This document shows positions 1 to 9,132 of a stretch of 64,000 nt of DNA, one piece after another; within the stretch, counting starts at the first letter, position 1; the number at the start of each line of letters is the position of its first letter. The position numbers and the translations under genes were made by a program. The notes under the pieces are model-generated. The model made no database searches. It was not told the DNA's origin and saw only the letters and a program-made list of their open reading frames with translations. Origin of the DNA: Saccharomycopsis phalli (lineage: Eukaryota; Ascomycota; Saccharomycetes; Ascoideales; Saccharomycopsidaceae); assembly GCA_020342235.1 (NCBI GenBank), contig CP073212.1, positions 1,922,001 to 1,986,000 of the forward strand. The letters run 5' to 3'.

Positions 1-3000
1 CGACGAGCAGGAAATGCAGGGCATCTACGTTAACGGGAAACGGCTCCAAGACTCGGAGGACCAGAAGCAAAACTTTATTGACTTGCTTCAGTCGATCGAG
101 ATCGAGTCGGTCTTGGTGAAGCAGCTTCGTGATTCACTTGGAATTGATGCCCACACTGCCAAGAATTTCATCAGTGAATACGCCAGGCTCTCGGCAGTGC
201 AACTCACCACGTCTCTGGAACGGTACGATCTCCGTAACGTGTCGTCGGTGGTGTACTTGAACGACTTGGAAAAGGACGAGGCGTATGCGCACTTTACTAC
301 TGATAAGCTGGCCTGGAAGAAGCCACAGCTTCCGCAGTACAAGGAAAACGTGTTGGATGTGGTATTTGCAGTGGCTTTGTCTGATTTCGACGTCATTGAC
401 GACATTCTCAAGATCGTGCACTTGGTTTTTGCCCAGAAAATGCCGCACCGCTTGGCGATTCTCCCAATCACAAAGCCCCTCGAGACATACAAGGAGATCA
501 CGGTTTCCATTGGCGGAAAATCAAAGACCCTCAGTCCGGAAGAACACCGGCAATTGGACCAGTACCTTGCGGACGATCTCCACCATGTGGCTCGGAACCA
601 GGGAGTGGACTGGGTTCTGTTTTTGAACAACCTCCAAAAGGAGTACCTTGGCAAGGTGTTTTCCCGGAAAAGCAAGCCGCCACACGTTCACCTCGATGGA
701 ATTGAGCAGTTCAACATCAAGGACAACTATGTTGTGGTGGATGGTGTCTTTGGGGCAATGGGCGACTCGTGGCGGCAATTTATCGGCGAGAGATTGCAAA
801 ACGACATCAAGTACATCTCGCAAAACATCGACGGCGTGAAAGATGGCGAGAAAGTCGCCGATCTTCTTTATAAAGACGCACTTGATGTGCGAAACTTGGT
901 GATCAATCCCGACAATGAGGACATCCAGTATCAGCAAGTGACGCCAGAGCTTCTTGGGAAGTTGAGCAAGCACAAGAATACGCTTGTCTTCTCCAACGAA
1001 GTAGGTGCCGACCAAGAACCTCGGATCTACACGTTCTACACCATGATGTTGGCCGGTGACTTTGGCGGTCACGTGACCCAGAAGCAGGCGGTGGAGATGT
1101 TTGAGGCGGAGATTGAGGGGTTGAAGCAGGGCAACCGGACGTATTTGATCAAGTACCGGTTGGTTGACCGGGGCCAGGGTCATGTCATTAAGAAATTGCG
1201 TGGGTTTCTTACCCAGAAGGTGCCATTGATTGATCGGCTTGAGGAAGCCGTCGAATATTTGCGGGAATTGCAAAACGAACCCGAGAAATTGGGCAGCAAT
1301 GCGGTTCTGGACGTTCTTGATTCGGCTGGAATCCATGGCAACGTGTTGTCGCTCAACTCACGTGCGGTGCCGCTTGGCCCACAGCACTATATTGCGTCAC
1401 GGGAATTTGACACCTTGGTGAAGTTTGAGTCGCGGGGCCGGTTGTTCCAGTTGATCCAGCAGATTGGCTACTCTGTGCGTGAAAATGTGACCTCCCTGTT
1501 GGATCGCTACGACTGGTCAGAGTCGTTGTTTTCCGTGTTGACAGCAAGTTACCATGCCGACAGTTTGCGCAGCAGAATGCAGTTGGAGATCTTGCAGATG
1601 GACGGGGCCTCTTTTGAGGTGAATCCCAGCAACGACACGTTGGTCAATGTGGTTGCCATTCTCAATCCAATCGACGAGCAGTCGCAGCGTGTGACTAGCT
1701 GGTTGGTGGCTCTTGAACAGCTGGGAATAGCCACGATCCGGGTGTTGTTTACCCCGAAACTGGGTCTTTCTGAGGTGCCAATCAAGCGGTTTTACCAGGG
1801 GCTTTATGTTCCGCGAGTCGAGTTCAAGGACGGCAAAGTGGACGAGTCACACTACCGTGTGGTTCTTGGCAATCTCCCAGAGACGACGCTCTTTACTTTG
1901 GACACGGATCTTCCTTATTCGTGGGTGGCTCATGCTCGGAAGTCGCAGTATGATCTCGACAACATCAAGCTTGATTTGACCGCCGACCGTCGCATCGAGG
2001 CAGTGTACGAGCTCAGCAACATCATCATTGAGGGGTACTCCACGATCGAAAACACATATGGCGGCCCAGTGGGGTGCCAGTTGGAGTTGTATCACGACAA
2101 GAAGGTGTATGCTGATACCAGTGTCATGGCGATTCTTGGATACTTCCAATTGAAGGCCGGGCCAGGAGTGTGGCAGTTGAAAATCAAGAGCGACACTCCA
2201 TCTTCCACCGTGTATTCTCTTCCAGAAACTCAAGTGTCAGTGCTTGATTTATCCGGCCTGGTGGTGCGGCCACAATTCACTATAAACCCTGGCCAAACCA
2301 GTCTTGCGGATGTCCAAGAAAAGAAGGGTGTGCTTTCGTGGTTCAAGCAAGAGAAGAAACAGGCGGATATCAACATCTTTGCCGTTGCATCGGGCCACTT
2401 GTACGAGCGGCTTTTGAGCATCATGACCGCAAGTGTTCGCAACCACACCGAGCATACGGTCAAGTTCTGGTTGATTGACAACTACATGTCAGCCAACTTC
2501 CGGGCGTTTTTGCCTGACTTGGCCAAGAAGTACAACTTTGAGTATGAGTTGATCAACTACAGATGGCCGTACTGGCTCAGAGACCAGCGCGAGAAGCAGC
2601 GCACGATCTGGGGATACAAGATCTTGTTTTTGGACGTGTTATTTCCTCAGGACTTGGACAAGGTGATTTTTGTGGACGCAGACCAGATCATCCGTACCGA
2701 TTTGCAAGAGTTGAATGACGTGGACTTGCAAGGTGCGCCTTATGGCTACACGCCAATGTGCGACTCGAGAAAGGAGATGGAGGGCTTCCGTTTCTGGAAA
2801 AAGGGCTACTGGAAGCAGATCTTGGGACAGGGCGGCTTGAAATACCATATCAGCGCCTTGTACGTTGTGGACTTGAAGCAGTTCCGCAAGATGACAGCCG
2901 GTGATATTTTGCGGCACCATTATCAGCAGTTGAGCCAGGACCCGGCGTCGTTGAGCAACTTGGACCAGGACTTGCCAAATAACTTGCAGTACCGCTTGAA

Positions 3001-3337
3001 GATCCACTCGTTGGATCAGGACTGGTTGTGGTGCGAGACGTGGTGTTCAGATGAGAGCTTGTCGACAGCCAAGACGATTGATTTGTGCAACAATCCGTTG
3101 ACCAAGGAGCCGAAATTGGACCGTGCGCGTCGGCAGATTCCCGAGTGGAACTTCTATGACGAGGAGATTGGCCAGTTGATGAAGCAGAGCGAGGAGACCC
3201 GGGCGAAAGAACAGGAGCAACTCCAGGAGCAAGATATCACTGAGTCGGTGGGTGAGGAGCAGATGGATGATGGGGAGTCTGAGTATGGATTTGACGACTT
3301 TGGGGCTGACGAGGCTCAAGTGCATGATGAATTGTGA
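1..3337 (+). CDS. UDP-glucose:glycoprotein glucosyltransferase (UGGT/Kre5 family), 5' end outside window
   Basis: C-terminal 1,107+ residues of an ER-lumenal UGGT, the folding sensor that re-glucosylates misfolded N-glycoproteins. The frame is open to the left edge, so the true start lies upstream; the first ATG at 14 is internal. The N-terminal two-thirds resembles the thioredoxin-like/beta-sandwich sensor region. The last ~290 residues form the GT24 glucosyltransferase domain, with the metal/UDP-sugar motif FVDADQI near residue 889 (counted from the ATG at 14), then GAPYGYTPMCDSRKEMEGFR, KYHISALYVVDL, SNLDQDLPNN and WLWCETWC. These are strongly conserved in active UGGTs. The protein ends in HDEL, the yeast ER-retrieval signal. 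S. cerevisiae Kre5 belongs to this family but is diverged in the catalytic domain; this one looks catalytically competent (inference). Confidence 0.95.
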   Translation, partial: DEQEMQGIYVNGKRLQDSEDQKQNFIDLLQSIEIESVLVKQLRDSLGIDAHTAKNFISEYARLSAVQLTTSLERYDLRNVSSVVYLNDLEKDEAYAHFTTDKLAWKKPQLPQYKENVLDVVFAVALSDFDVIDDILKIVHLVFAQKMPHRLAILPITKPLETYKEITVSIGGKSKTLSPEEHRQLDQYLADDLHHVARNQGVDWVLFLNNLQKEYLGKVFSRKSKPPHVHLDGIEQFNIKDNYVVVDGVFGAMGDSWRQFIGERLQNDIKYISQNIDGVKDGEKVADLLYKDALDVRNLVINPDNEDIQYQQVTPELLGKLSKHKNTLVFSNEVGADQEPRIYTFYTMMLAGDFGGHVTQKQAVEMFEAEIEGLKQGNRTYLIKYRLVDRGQGHVIKKLRGFLTQKVPLIDRLEEAVEYLRELQNEPEKLGSNAVLDVLDSAGIHGNVLSLNSRAVPLGPQHYIASREFDTLVKFESRGRLFQLIQQIGYSVRENVTSLLDRYDWSESLFSVLTASYHADSLRSRMQLEILQMDGASFEVNPSNDTLVNVVAILNPIDEQSQRVTSWLVALEQLGIATIRVLFTPKLGLSEVPIKRFYQGLYVPRVEFKDGKVDESHYRVVLGNLPETTLFTLDTDLPYSWVAHARKSQYDLDNIKLDLTADRRIEAVYELSNIIIEGYSTIENTYGGPVGCQLELYHDKKVYADTSVMAILGYFQLKAGPGVWQLKIKSDTPSSTVYSLPETQVSVLDLSGLVVRPQFTINPGQTSLADVQEKKGVLSWFKQEKKQADINIFAVASGHLYERLLSIMTASVRNHTEHTVKFWLIDNYMSANFRAFLPDLAKKYNFEYELINYRWPYWLRDQREKQRTIWGYKILFLDVLFPQDLDKVIFVDADQIIRTDLQELNDVDLQGAPYGYTPMCDSRKEMEGFRFWKKGYWKQILGQGGLKYHISALYVVDLKQFRKMTAGDILRHHYQQLSQDPASLSNLDQDLPNNLQYRLKIHSLDQDWLWCETWCSDESLSTAKTIDLCNNPLTKEPKLDRARRQIPEWNFYDEEIGQLMKQSEETRAKEQEQLQEQDITESVGEEQMDDGESEYGFDDFGADEAQVHDEL

Positions 3338-3385
3338 GGTGGTGTCATGAATAGTGAATGTACATGTGAGTCTGAGTGTAGTTTT

Positions 3386-3453
3386 GAGATATCATGTGGA
3401 TAAGTAAATGTGGAGATATCAGGTGGATAAGTAAATGTGGAGATATCAGGTGG
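3386..3453. repeat. 27-bp tandem repeat, ~2.5 copies
   Basis: Two nearly identical 27-bp units beginning GAGATATCA(T/G)GTGG, plus a partial third, directly downstream of the UGGT stop codon. Confidence 0.85.
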
Positions 3454-3627
3454 GAAAAGGCCGTCAATGGCAAATAATATGTAGTTTGAGTGATTTGGCA
3501 ACTGTCTACAAATGTTTAATAACAATGGCATCAAGACATTGTTAGACATTGCTTGGCAAAGTAGATTCAGCTTGGCTTTCGGTATGAATACGAGTTATAA
3601 AAAGGATATAAAGGAAATGGAAATAAA

Positions 3628-3700
3628 AGGCAATGTCAATATAAAGGCAATGTCAATATAAAGGCAATGTCAATATAAAGACAATGTCAATATAAAGGCA
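3628..3700. repeat. 18-bp tandem repeat, 4 copies
   Basis: Four units of AGGCAATGTCAATATAAA with one variant base in the fourth. No coding potential. Confidence 0.9.
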
Positions 3701-3743
3701 CTCTGATAATTTCCAGTGAGTACGACAATGACTGTATTACGAA

Positions 3744-4054
3744 GGGTTGTCACGTTTGGCGCAGTTGTTCATCCCGCCTGATAGGAAGGCACCATCACGG
3801 GTTCAATTCGATGCTTAGTGACAACCCTACGGCAGGCTACCGTGCTAGTACCCGCGGCGAAAACTCACAGCCTGCCCCATACACCAATTACCAGCACAAC
3901 TACTAAAATCCCGCTTGGAGTTTTTCTACCCACTTGAAGGGTTTTCTCTGAGCAACACATATAGCGGCGCCGTCCCTAGTCTTAGACGGTGAAATATCAA
4001 TCTCTCTGGAGCCGAAGTATAGCTATAGCCTTAAATAAAATAATACAATACAAT
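3744..4054 (+). mobile_element. Full-length tRNA-derived SINE (family S1) with 13-bp target-site duplication
   Basis: A 311-bp element flanked by the perfect direct repeat ACTGTATTACGAA (3731-3743 and 4055-4067). The first 84 bp (3744-3827) look tRNA-derived: GGGTTGTCAC at the start pairs perfectly with GTGACAACCC at 3818-3827. A Pol III A-box-like TGGCGCAGTTGT lies at 3757-3768 and a B-box-like GGTTCAATTC at 3800-3809, about 31 bp apart as in tRNA genes. The anticodon and T stems do not pair well, so it is not a working tRNA. The body contains a GGCAGGCT/AGCCTGCC hairpin and the family core around TAGCGGCGCCGTCC. It ends in TAGCTATAGCC and an A-rich tail of AATAC units. Structure and duplication are read directly from sequence; LINE-dependent mobility is inferred. 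Confidence 0.85.
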
Positions 4055-4422
4055 ACTGTATTACGAAAATCCAGAAAACGGCAACCCACGAATCATGGCA
4101 TTCCACATTCTGCATCCACATTGACATGGAGCCGTGTACTGAACCATGGATCACAGTGGGTGCATAATCTGCTCATGAGTCAAGGACACGGAATATGTTT
4201 GAGGCATGGATGAACCACTATCGTCAGAGCTAGTATAACTTATAGTTTACAATTTACAACTCACTTGATAACTTGAACTTGTCAACTTATATGTCCTAGA
4301 TATCACAGACAAAAGGACATGCAAACACTACATGTAAGACAGAAAATAGATTACCATCCAATTAAATACCGAAATCATAAAAACGTAAAAATAGTGGCGT
4401 GCCTCGAACAAAAGGCATGCCG

Positions 4423-5589
4423 TCACTTGTGCCGACTGTGGATCCGCAAATGCTGCATGCAGTTGTCCTTTCTGGAGAAACGAGAGTGGCATCCTGGGAA
4501 TGTGCAGCTGAATTTCTTTTCGCCGCTGTGGATCTTCTTGTGTCGCGTGAGATGCCCTGCGGTCTTGAACCGTTTATCACAGATCTTGCACTGGAATTTA
4601 CGGTGCTTGAACTGGTCGGGATTCGAGATGAACCGCAGGGTGAAGAAGCCGTTGTCGGCACTGTTGGTGAGAATGTCGAAATTGAGGAGCTTGGCCTCGG
4701 TCTTGTGCAATTTTAGCTTCAATGGGCGGAAGTCGAGCACCTTGGTCAGCAGCTCAAACGAGAACGCTTCCAGCTCCTTGACCGGGGAAATGGGGCTCGT
4801 TGGAGTCGACTGGCGGCTGGGAGTCGACGGGCTAGGAGTCACTGGTGGATTGGCGGGGGTTTGGGTCCTGGAGCTTGGGGTTTGCGGCCGCACAAAGTGA
4901 GGAGGCTGAAGGACTTGCTGGTTGGCTTGGGAAGTGTAAATGGGAAAGCGCCGAATTGGTGAAGAGTGAATTGGCGAAGAGTGAACTGGCGAAGAGTGAA
5001 TTGATGCCGAGCGAATTGATGCCGAGCGAATTGGCGTAGTGCGAATTGGCGTAGTGCGAATTGGCGTAGTGCGAATTGGCGTAGTGCGAATTGGCGCAGT
5101 ACGAATTGAAGGACGAGCCAAAGGGCGAACGGAAGAACGTACTGAAGTGCAAATTGGCGACCGCATTGGCAAGGTGCGAATCGACGACCGAACCGATGAT
5201 CCAACTGGCAAAGATCGAAACGAGTGGTTCAAAGGCTGCAAGCCACTGCTCAAAGACGATTGAAACGGAGCTGGTAGTAAGGGGCCCAGAGGCAGGTGTA
5301 TGCTTCTTGGAGTTTGGAATTGCACATCGTGAGGCTTTGTATCCCAAGTCGCCTTGTTCTTGTGGTTCAGTATAGCCTGTAGTGGGGTGCTGGGTCTATC
5401 AAAGGGCGTGATTGGCCGAGCAAGTACTTGCCTATTCACCTCAGCAGCAGTCGTTGACTGGAACTCCGAAAATACTGGGAAGCTGTTTGGTGAATCTTCG
5501 TTGTTCAAGAGCGCATTTATCTTCAACGACCGGCGCGGCGTCTCAAGAGGTTCCAAGGGCACGCGTGTAAGCTGTGAAAGGGTAGTCAT
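4423..5589 (-). CDS. NRG1: C2H2 zinc-finger transcription factor, Nrg1/Nrg2-like repressor
   Basis: 388 residues from the ATG at 5589; a longer upstream reading is open but lacks family features. Two C2H2 fingers occupy the extreme C terminus (about residues 333-385). The spacing and residues CKICDKRF.TAGHLTRH..IH and GCHSRFSRKDNC.QH are typical of the Nrg repressors of glucose-repressed, stress and filamentation genes. The rest is Ser/Pro/Thr-rich and probably disordered. Residues ~151-213 are a five-residue tandem repeat (IRTTP, IRSAS, IHSSP types), encoded by 15-bp DNA repeats at 4950-5135. The nuclear repressor role comes from family knowledge. Other Nrg/Mig-type fingers are possible, so the exact paralogue is uncertain. 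Confidence 0.75.
   Translation of the reverse strand: MTTLSQLTRVPLEPLETPRRSLKINALLNNEDSPNSFPVFSEFQSTTAAEVNRQVLARPITPFDRPSTPLQAILNHKNKATWDTKPHDVQFQTPRSIHLPLGPLLPAPFQSSLSSGLQPLNHSFRSLPVGSSVRSSIRTLPMRSPICTSVRSSVRPLARPSIRTAPIRTTPIRTTPIRTTPIRTTPIRSASIRSASIHSSPVHSSPIHSSPIRRFPIYTSQANQQVLQPPHFVRPQTPSSRTQTPANPPVTPSPSTPSRQSTPTSPISPVKELEAFSFELLTKVLDFRPLKLKLHKTEAKLLNFDILTNSADNGFFTLRFISNPDQFKHRKFQCKICDKRFKTAGHLTRHKKIHSGEKKFSCTFPGCHSRFSRKDNCMQHLRIHSRHK
4950..5135. repeat. 15-bp coding minisatellite inside the NRG1-like gene
   Basis: About ten to twelve imperfect 15-bp units such as GAATTGGCGTAGTGC. They encode the pentapeptide repeat. Units toward 5040-5095 are nearly identical, suggesting recent expansion; length may vary between strains. 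Confidence 0.85.
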
Positions 5590-6098
5590 ATAGATCGTGG
5601 AGCAATTATCCAGATATATATTGGTATCCTCAATTTGCCATGAGTTATTAATAGCATGAGGCATTCCGCAAGGCCATCGCAAGGCATCCTACATTTCGGT
5701 ACCGGCACCCAGGAGAAAACGCCAAAGCCGTCTATAGCAAATTTTAACGTCACATGAAAGCTACAATAGAACAACTAGAATTTATAGTAGCGTATTCTTA
5801 GTAGCGTTCTTAAAATTCCACACACAGTACACTCTTTCAATTGCACACTATCACTCTTTCAATTGCATAGTATCACTCTTGCAATTGCATAGTATCACTG
5901 TTACAACCATCTTCAGAACAGTATGCCTCATAAAATCATGCCTCACAATAACCCGTAATGATCCATGTTATAATCATATTTCCTTACAATTTGCGCGTCT
6001 CATGTGGACGTCTCGCGTCTCTGGCTTCAGCCTTGTGGAACTCAAGTTGCATGGCATTTTGCATGCAAAATTTTAAAATTATATCGCTAGCTATATAA

Positions 6099-6356
6099 TC
6101 AGTATTCATATGGACTTTGAATATATATCTCTAATCCATCACTCGAATATTTCCAGTAAACTATACTCTTTTTTTTCCCCGGCTTTTCTCCACAGTTAAC
6201 AAAATGTGCAGTTGCTGTCATTCCATCATCTTCTTGGTTCAACGTTTCAATCTGCGCCTCGTTTGAACTTGGCCGTTCCTCAATTGCCTCGATTGAGTCC
6301 TCAAAAATTGTAGCCAAGACAATAAAAAAAAAAGATAATACCAAGGTAATAATCAT
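6099..6356 (-). CDS. Candidate small secreted or membrane-anchored protein, unknown
   Basis: An 85-residue ORF with a true ATG at 6356. Residues 1-18 (MIITLVLSFFFIVLATIF) form a plausible signal peptide or anchor. An acidic stretch follows, then a Lys-rich turn and a C terminus with many aromatic residues (YWKYSSDGLEIYIQSPYEY). It contains one Cys. It lies isolated in a long spacer. No family is recognised. It could be a chance ORF, because the hydrophobic start partly reflects a poly-A/T tract, or a remnant of a larger gene. Confidence 0.3.
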   Translation of the reverse strand: MIITLVLSFFFIVLATIFEDSIEAIEERPSSNEAQIETLNQEDDGMTATAHFVNCGEKPGKKKSIVYWKYSSDGLEIYIQSPYEY

Positions 6357-6907
6357 TAATCAAGCCAACTACAATATACCAGTGCTTGCATCTTCCAACT
6401 TTGGAAGCCAGATTGGGGAATCAACGACAACTTGTTTCCCAAGCTTGCTTAATTGTCTTGTTAGTCTGCTTGTCGTATTGCCATCACTCAGAGGTCTAGA
6501 CTAAGAGTAGTGCCCCACGAAGTCAAGGATGATCTTTGCCCAACATAAACCTCCGGCGAGAAATCGCATGTCCAAGTGTAATATCTGCAAAAATCACTCC
6601 ATGGCCCAGAGTCACTTGTCATAAGAATTAATATTCAGGCAAGATGCAAGGTGAGCCGGAGTTTCTCATGGGTTCAGCCTCGCGGGTCAAACCTTCTGGG
6701 ATAGTTGATGGTTAGGATCAAAATACTGACATGTGTCTAGATGTTGATACTACGAGAGGTTGAGTTTCTACATGACCAACTGTTTACACAGGATTGTATA
6801 CATTTTTGTCAAGAAACCTCATGGTCTTTCAATTGATCAGAGTTTCGAGTTTAAATGGCCATTGACTCAGTAATACTATATATTTGATTATTTCTTTGGA
6901 ATAGAAT

Positions 6908-6995
6908 GATTCAAGTGATGATTCAAGTGATGACTCAAGTGATGATTCAAGTAATGATTCAAGTAATGATTCAAGTAATGATTCAAGTAATGATT
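6908..6995. repeat. 12-bp tandem repeat, ~7 copies
   Basis: Units of TGATTCAAGTGA that change to TGATTCAAGTAA in the second half, which suggests stepwise expansion. Non-coding. Confidence 0.9.
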
Positions 6996-8574
6996 AATTC
7001 TCTATCCGTCATCATAGAAAATAATTCCCCTTTAAAGTTTTCATTTTACTGATATAAATGAATGGCACCCAAAGGGCACACAGAGTTTTGTCCTAATGAG
7101 GAAAACTACTATTAATCCTTAGCTTTAACCCTATGAGGTAAAATTTGTAGATCTCTTTAATGCCCATCTTTTAATCCTGGTCAGGACAAATTTAATACTG
7201 AAGTGTATTTAATAAGTTGATTAGTGGTCGCATCTGAACTACAAGTAATGTAAAATCAGCAATATTCATAGTTAGCCATTCTAAGCAATAATCGGCCCGG
7301 CAATTTGTTACACCAACATCGTGCGACAATAGCCAGTCACTCATTCCAACTGCATCTCCCCTTCCCAGATACTAAGATGCAGATTGCAACAGGATCATTG
7401 CCCAAGAGCTAGGTGGTTGGTATTGTTCAACCGTTGGTAAAACTTGTCTTTGATTCACCAAGGTAGCTAGAATGAATATTTTCTTGACCTGTACCACCGG
7501 TTATTAGGTTTATCCACGTTAAACGTATGCTCAAAATAGACATTACCAAAAACGAACACCAACAATGGTATATTCATTACTATGCAATGCCAATCGTCAC
7601 GTCGACACACTTGAAAAATATTCACATACAAGTCCAATTTACTACTTGAGCCTGAGTTAATGTCTAATATTCTATTATAAAGCAGTCTGTAAGCATAGCG
7701 GGAGTACCTTGCCAAGAAACATTGGATTGTGTAGTATTGGTTGCAAAGCCGTGGATAAAGGCTCTATACAATAAGTGAGCAAGTAATTAAACACCATGCT
7801 AAGCCCTGGATGTTCGTATGCATCCTTTGAGGCCTTTTAAGAACAAAAATGTGTCTTGTTTGCGGTAACTTAACAAAAATTGGTTTCTTGCGGCATAGCA
7901 GCATGGTCAATATGGGAAGGCCATACTTCTCCCACGATCAATGTCTTGGCATTTGAAAACCTTGTCCGTGTGTTGCTTGCATGTTTGGATCGGCTGAGAG
8001 CCACAAGGCGTATCAAATACGCTAGATGCGGGTTAAGCAACGTCTGGGTAAAGTCTGGTGGATGATATCATATCCAACTACAGGTGCGGCGAGAAGCTAG
8101 ATTAACTTTTTGTGATATCTAGTGCGATTTGAAAATTTTTGGCAGTATGCGGTTAGTAGAAGGCCCGAGTGTTAAAGGGCGTAGGATTTTGAGATGGGAC
8201 CATAAATGGGCTTTGACCAAGAGCCGTGGTTTGGCTCGACGATATTTTGCTAGACAAATGGCTAAATATTGTGCCTTGTAGGATTTTTTATGGTAAGCCG
8301 ACTGGATATTAGCTTGGGATGTGTAGATGTGATCATCTGAATACACTATAATCGGTGTATACAGTTAACGGTGTGGTGGCCCTGCATTGCGTATTGGGAT
8401 GTATAAATACAAGTTCATGGGCAGTACTACAAGGCGATATATAGGAGAATAGTTTAAGAGTTTTGATACTGCGCATTGGATCATACGGGGTATTTAAAAT
8501 ATTGACGTTAAACAGGATCTGAGTTGGAGATATACGCAGTTTAAGTTGTATTAGGAGACACGAGTTTGTGATAA

Positions 8575-8745
8575 TTTGATATTTGATATTTGATATTTGA
8601 TATTTGATATTTGATATTTGATATTTGATATTTGATATTTGATATTTGATATTTGATATTTGATATTTGATATTTGATATTTGATATTTGATATTTGATA
8701 TTTGATATTTGATATTTGATATTTGATATTTGATATTTGATATTT
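8575..8745. repeat. Perfect 7-bp array (GATATTT), ~24 copies
   Basis: About 170 bp of essentially uninterrupted GATATTT units, about 390 bp upstream of the FMS1-like start. Such homogeneity implies very recent expansion or active slippage. Because the unit is 7 bp, any frame through it is a 7-residue repeat; the apparent ORF there is an artefact. Confidence 0.97.
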
Positions 8746-9132
8746 TGATAATCTTTTCAATTTTTCAATCTTCTCATTTCCTCATTTCCTCTGCACAATT
8801 TTCTCGATAAAGTGGCCAATTTCCTCAATCAATTTTCTCACTTTTCTCGATCCGTCTCAGCAATTGTCTCAAAAAGTCTCACTCAGTGTCTCAACCAACG
8901 GACACATTGACCAACACACGAACCACATCCACCAAATCAACCACAAATCAACCGCCACATCAGCTACAGCAAACATCACCACATATTATCACCCCTTATT
9001 ACCACCACTTATCCCCCTCACCCACCATCAACGAAAACACCACCGGTCCCGGGCTGCTGCCTTCTAAGTGCATATCCAGGGCACGCAACCTTTATTCGCC
9101 CATATATACCTCCTAACAGAAGAGAGTCGACG

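Larger units (their letters stand above)
3338..4422. other. Convergent spacer between UGGT and NRG1-like genes
   Basis: This spacer holds two short minisatellites (3386-3453 and 3628-3700) and a full-length SINE (3744-4054), listed separately. Nothing gene-like is visible from 4068 to 4422. Confidence 0.7.
5590..9132. other. 3.5-kb spacer with minisatellites and one candidate small ORF
   Basis: AT-rich spacer between the divergent NRG1-like and FMS1-like genes. Apart from the candidate ORF at 6099-6356, the 12-bp repeat at 6908-6995 and the 7-bp array at 8575-8745, I see no conserved gene. Short ORFs around 7467-8346 lack recognisable domains. Confidence 0.6.

Noticed and set aside
3744-3827. 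Possible functional tRNA gene
   Set aside because: A and B boxes and a 10-bp terminal stem are present, but the T-arm and anticodon arm do not pair and the unit is embedded in a longer element with target duplications. Read as a SINE head.
5040-5100. CRISPR-like direct repeats
   Set aside because: Contiguous 15-bp coding repeats without spacers in a eukaryotic gene.
8551-8760. ORF of ISNIKYQ repeats
   Set aside because: Direct translation of the 7-bp GATATTT array.
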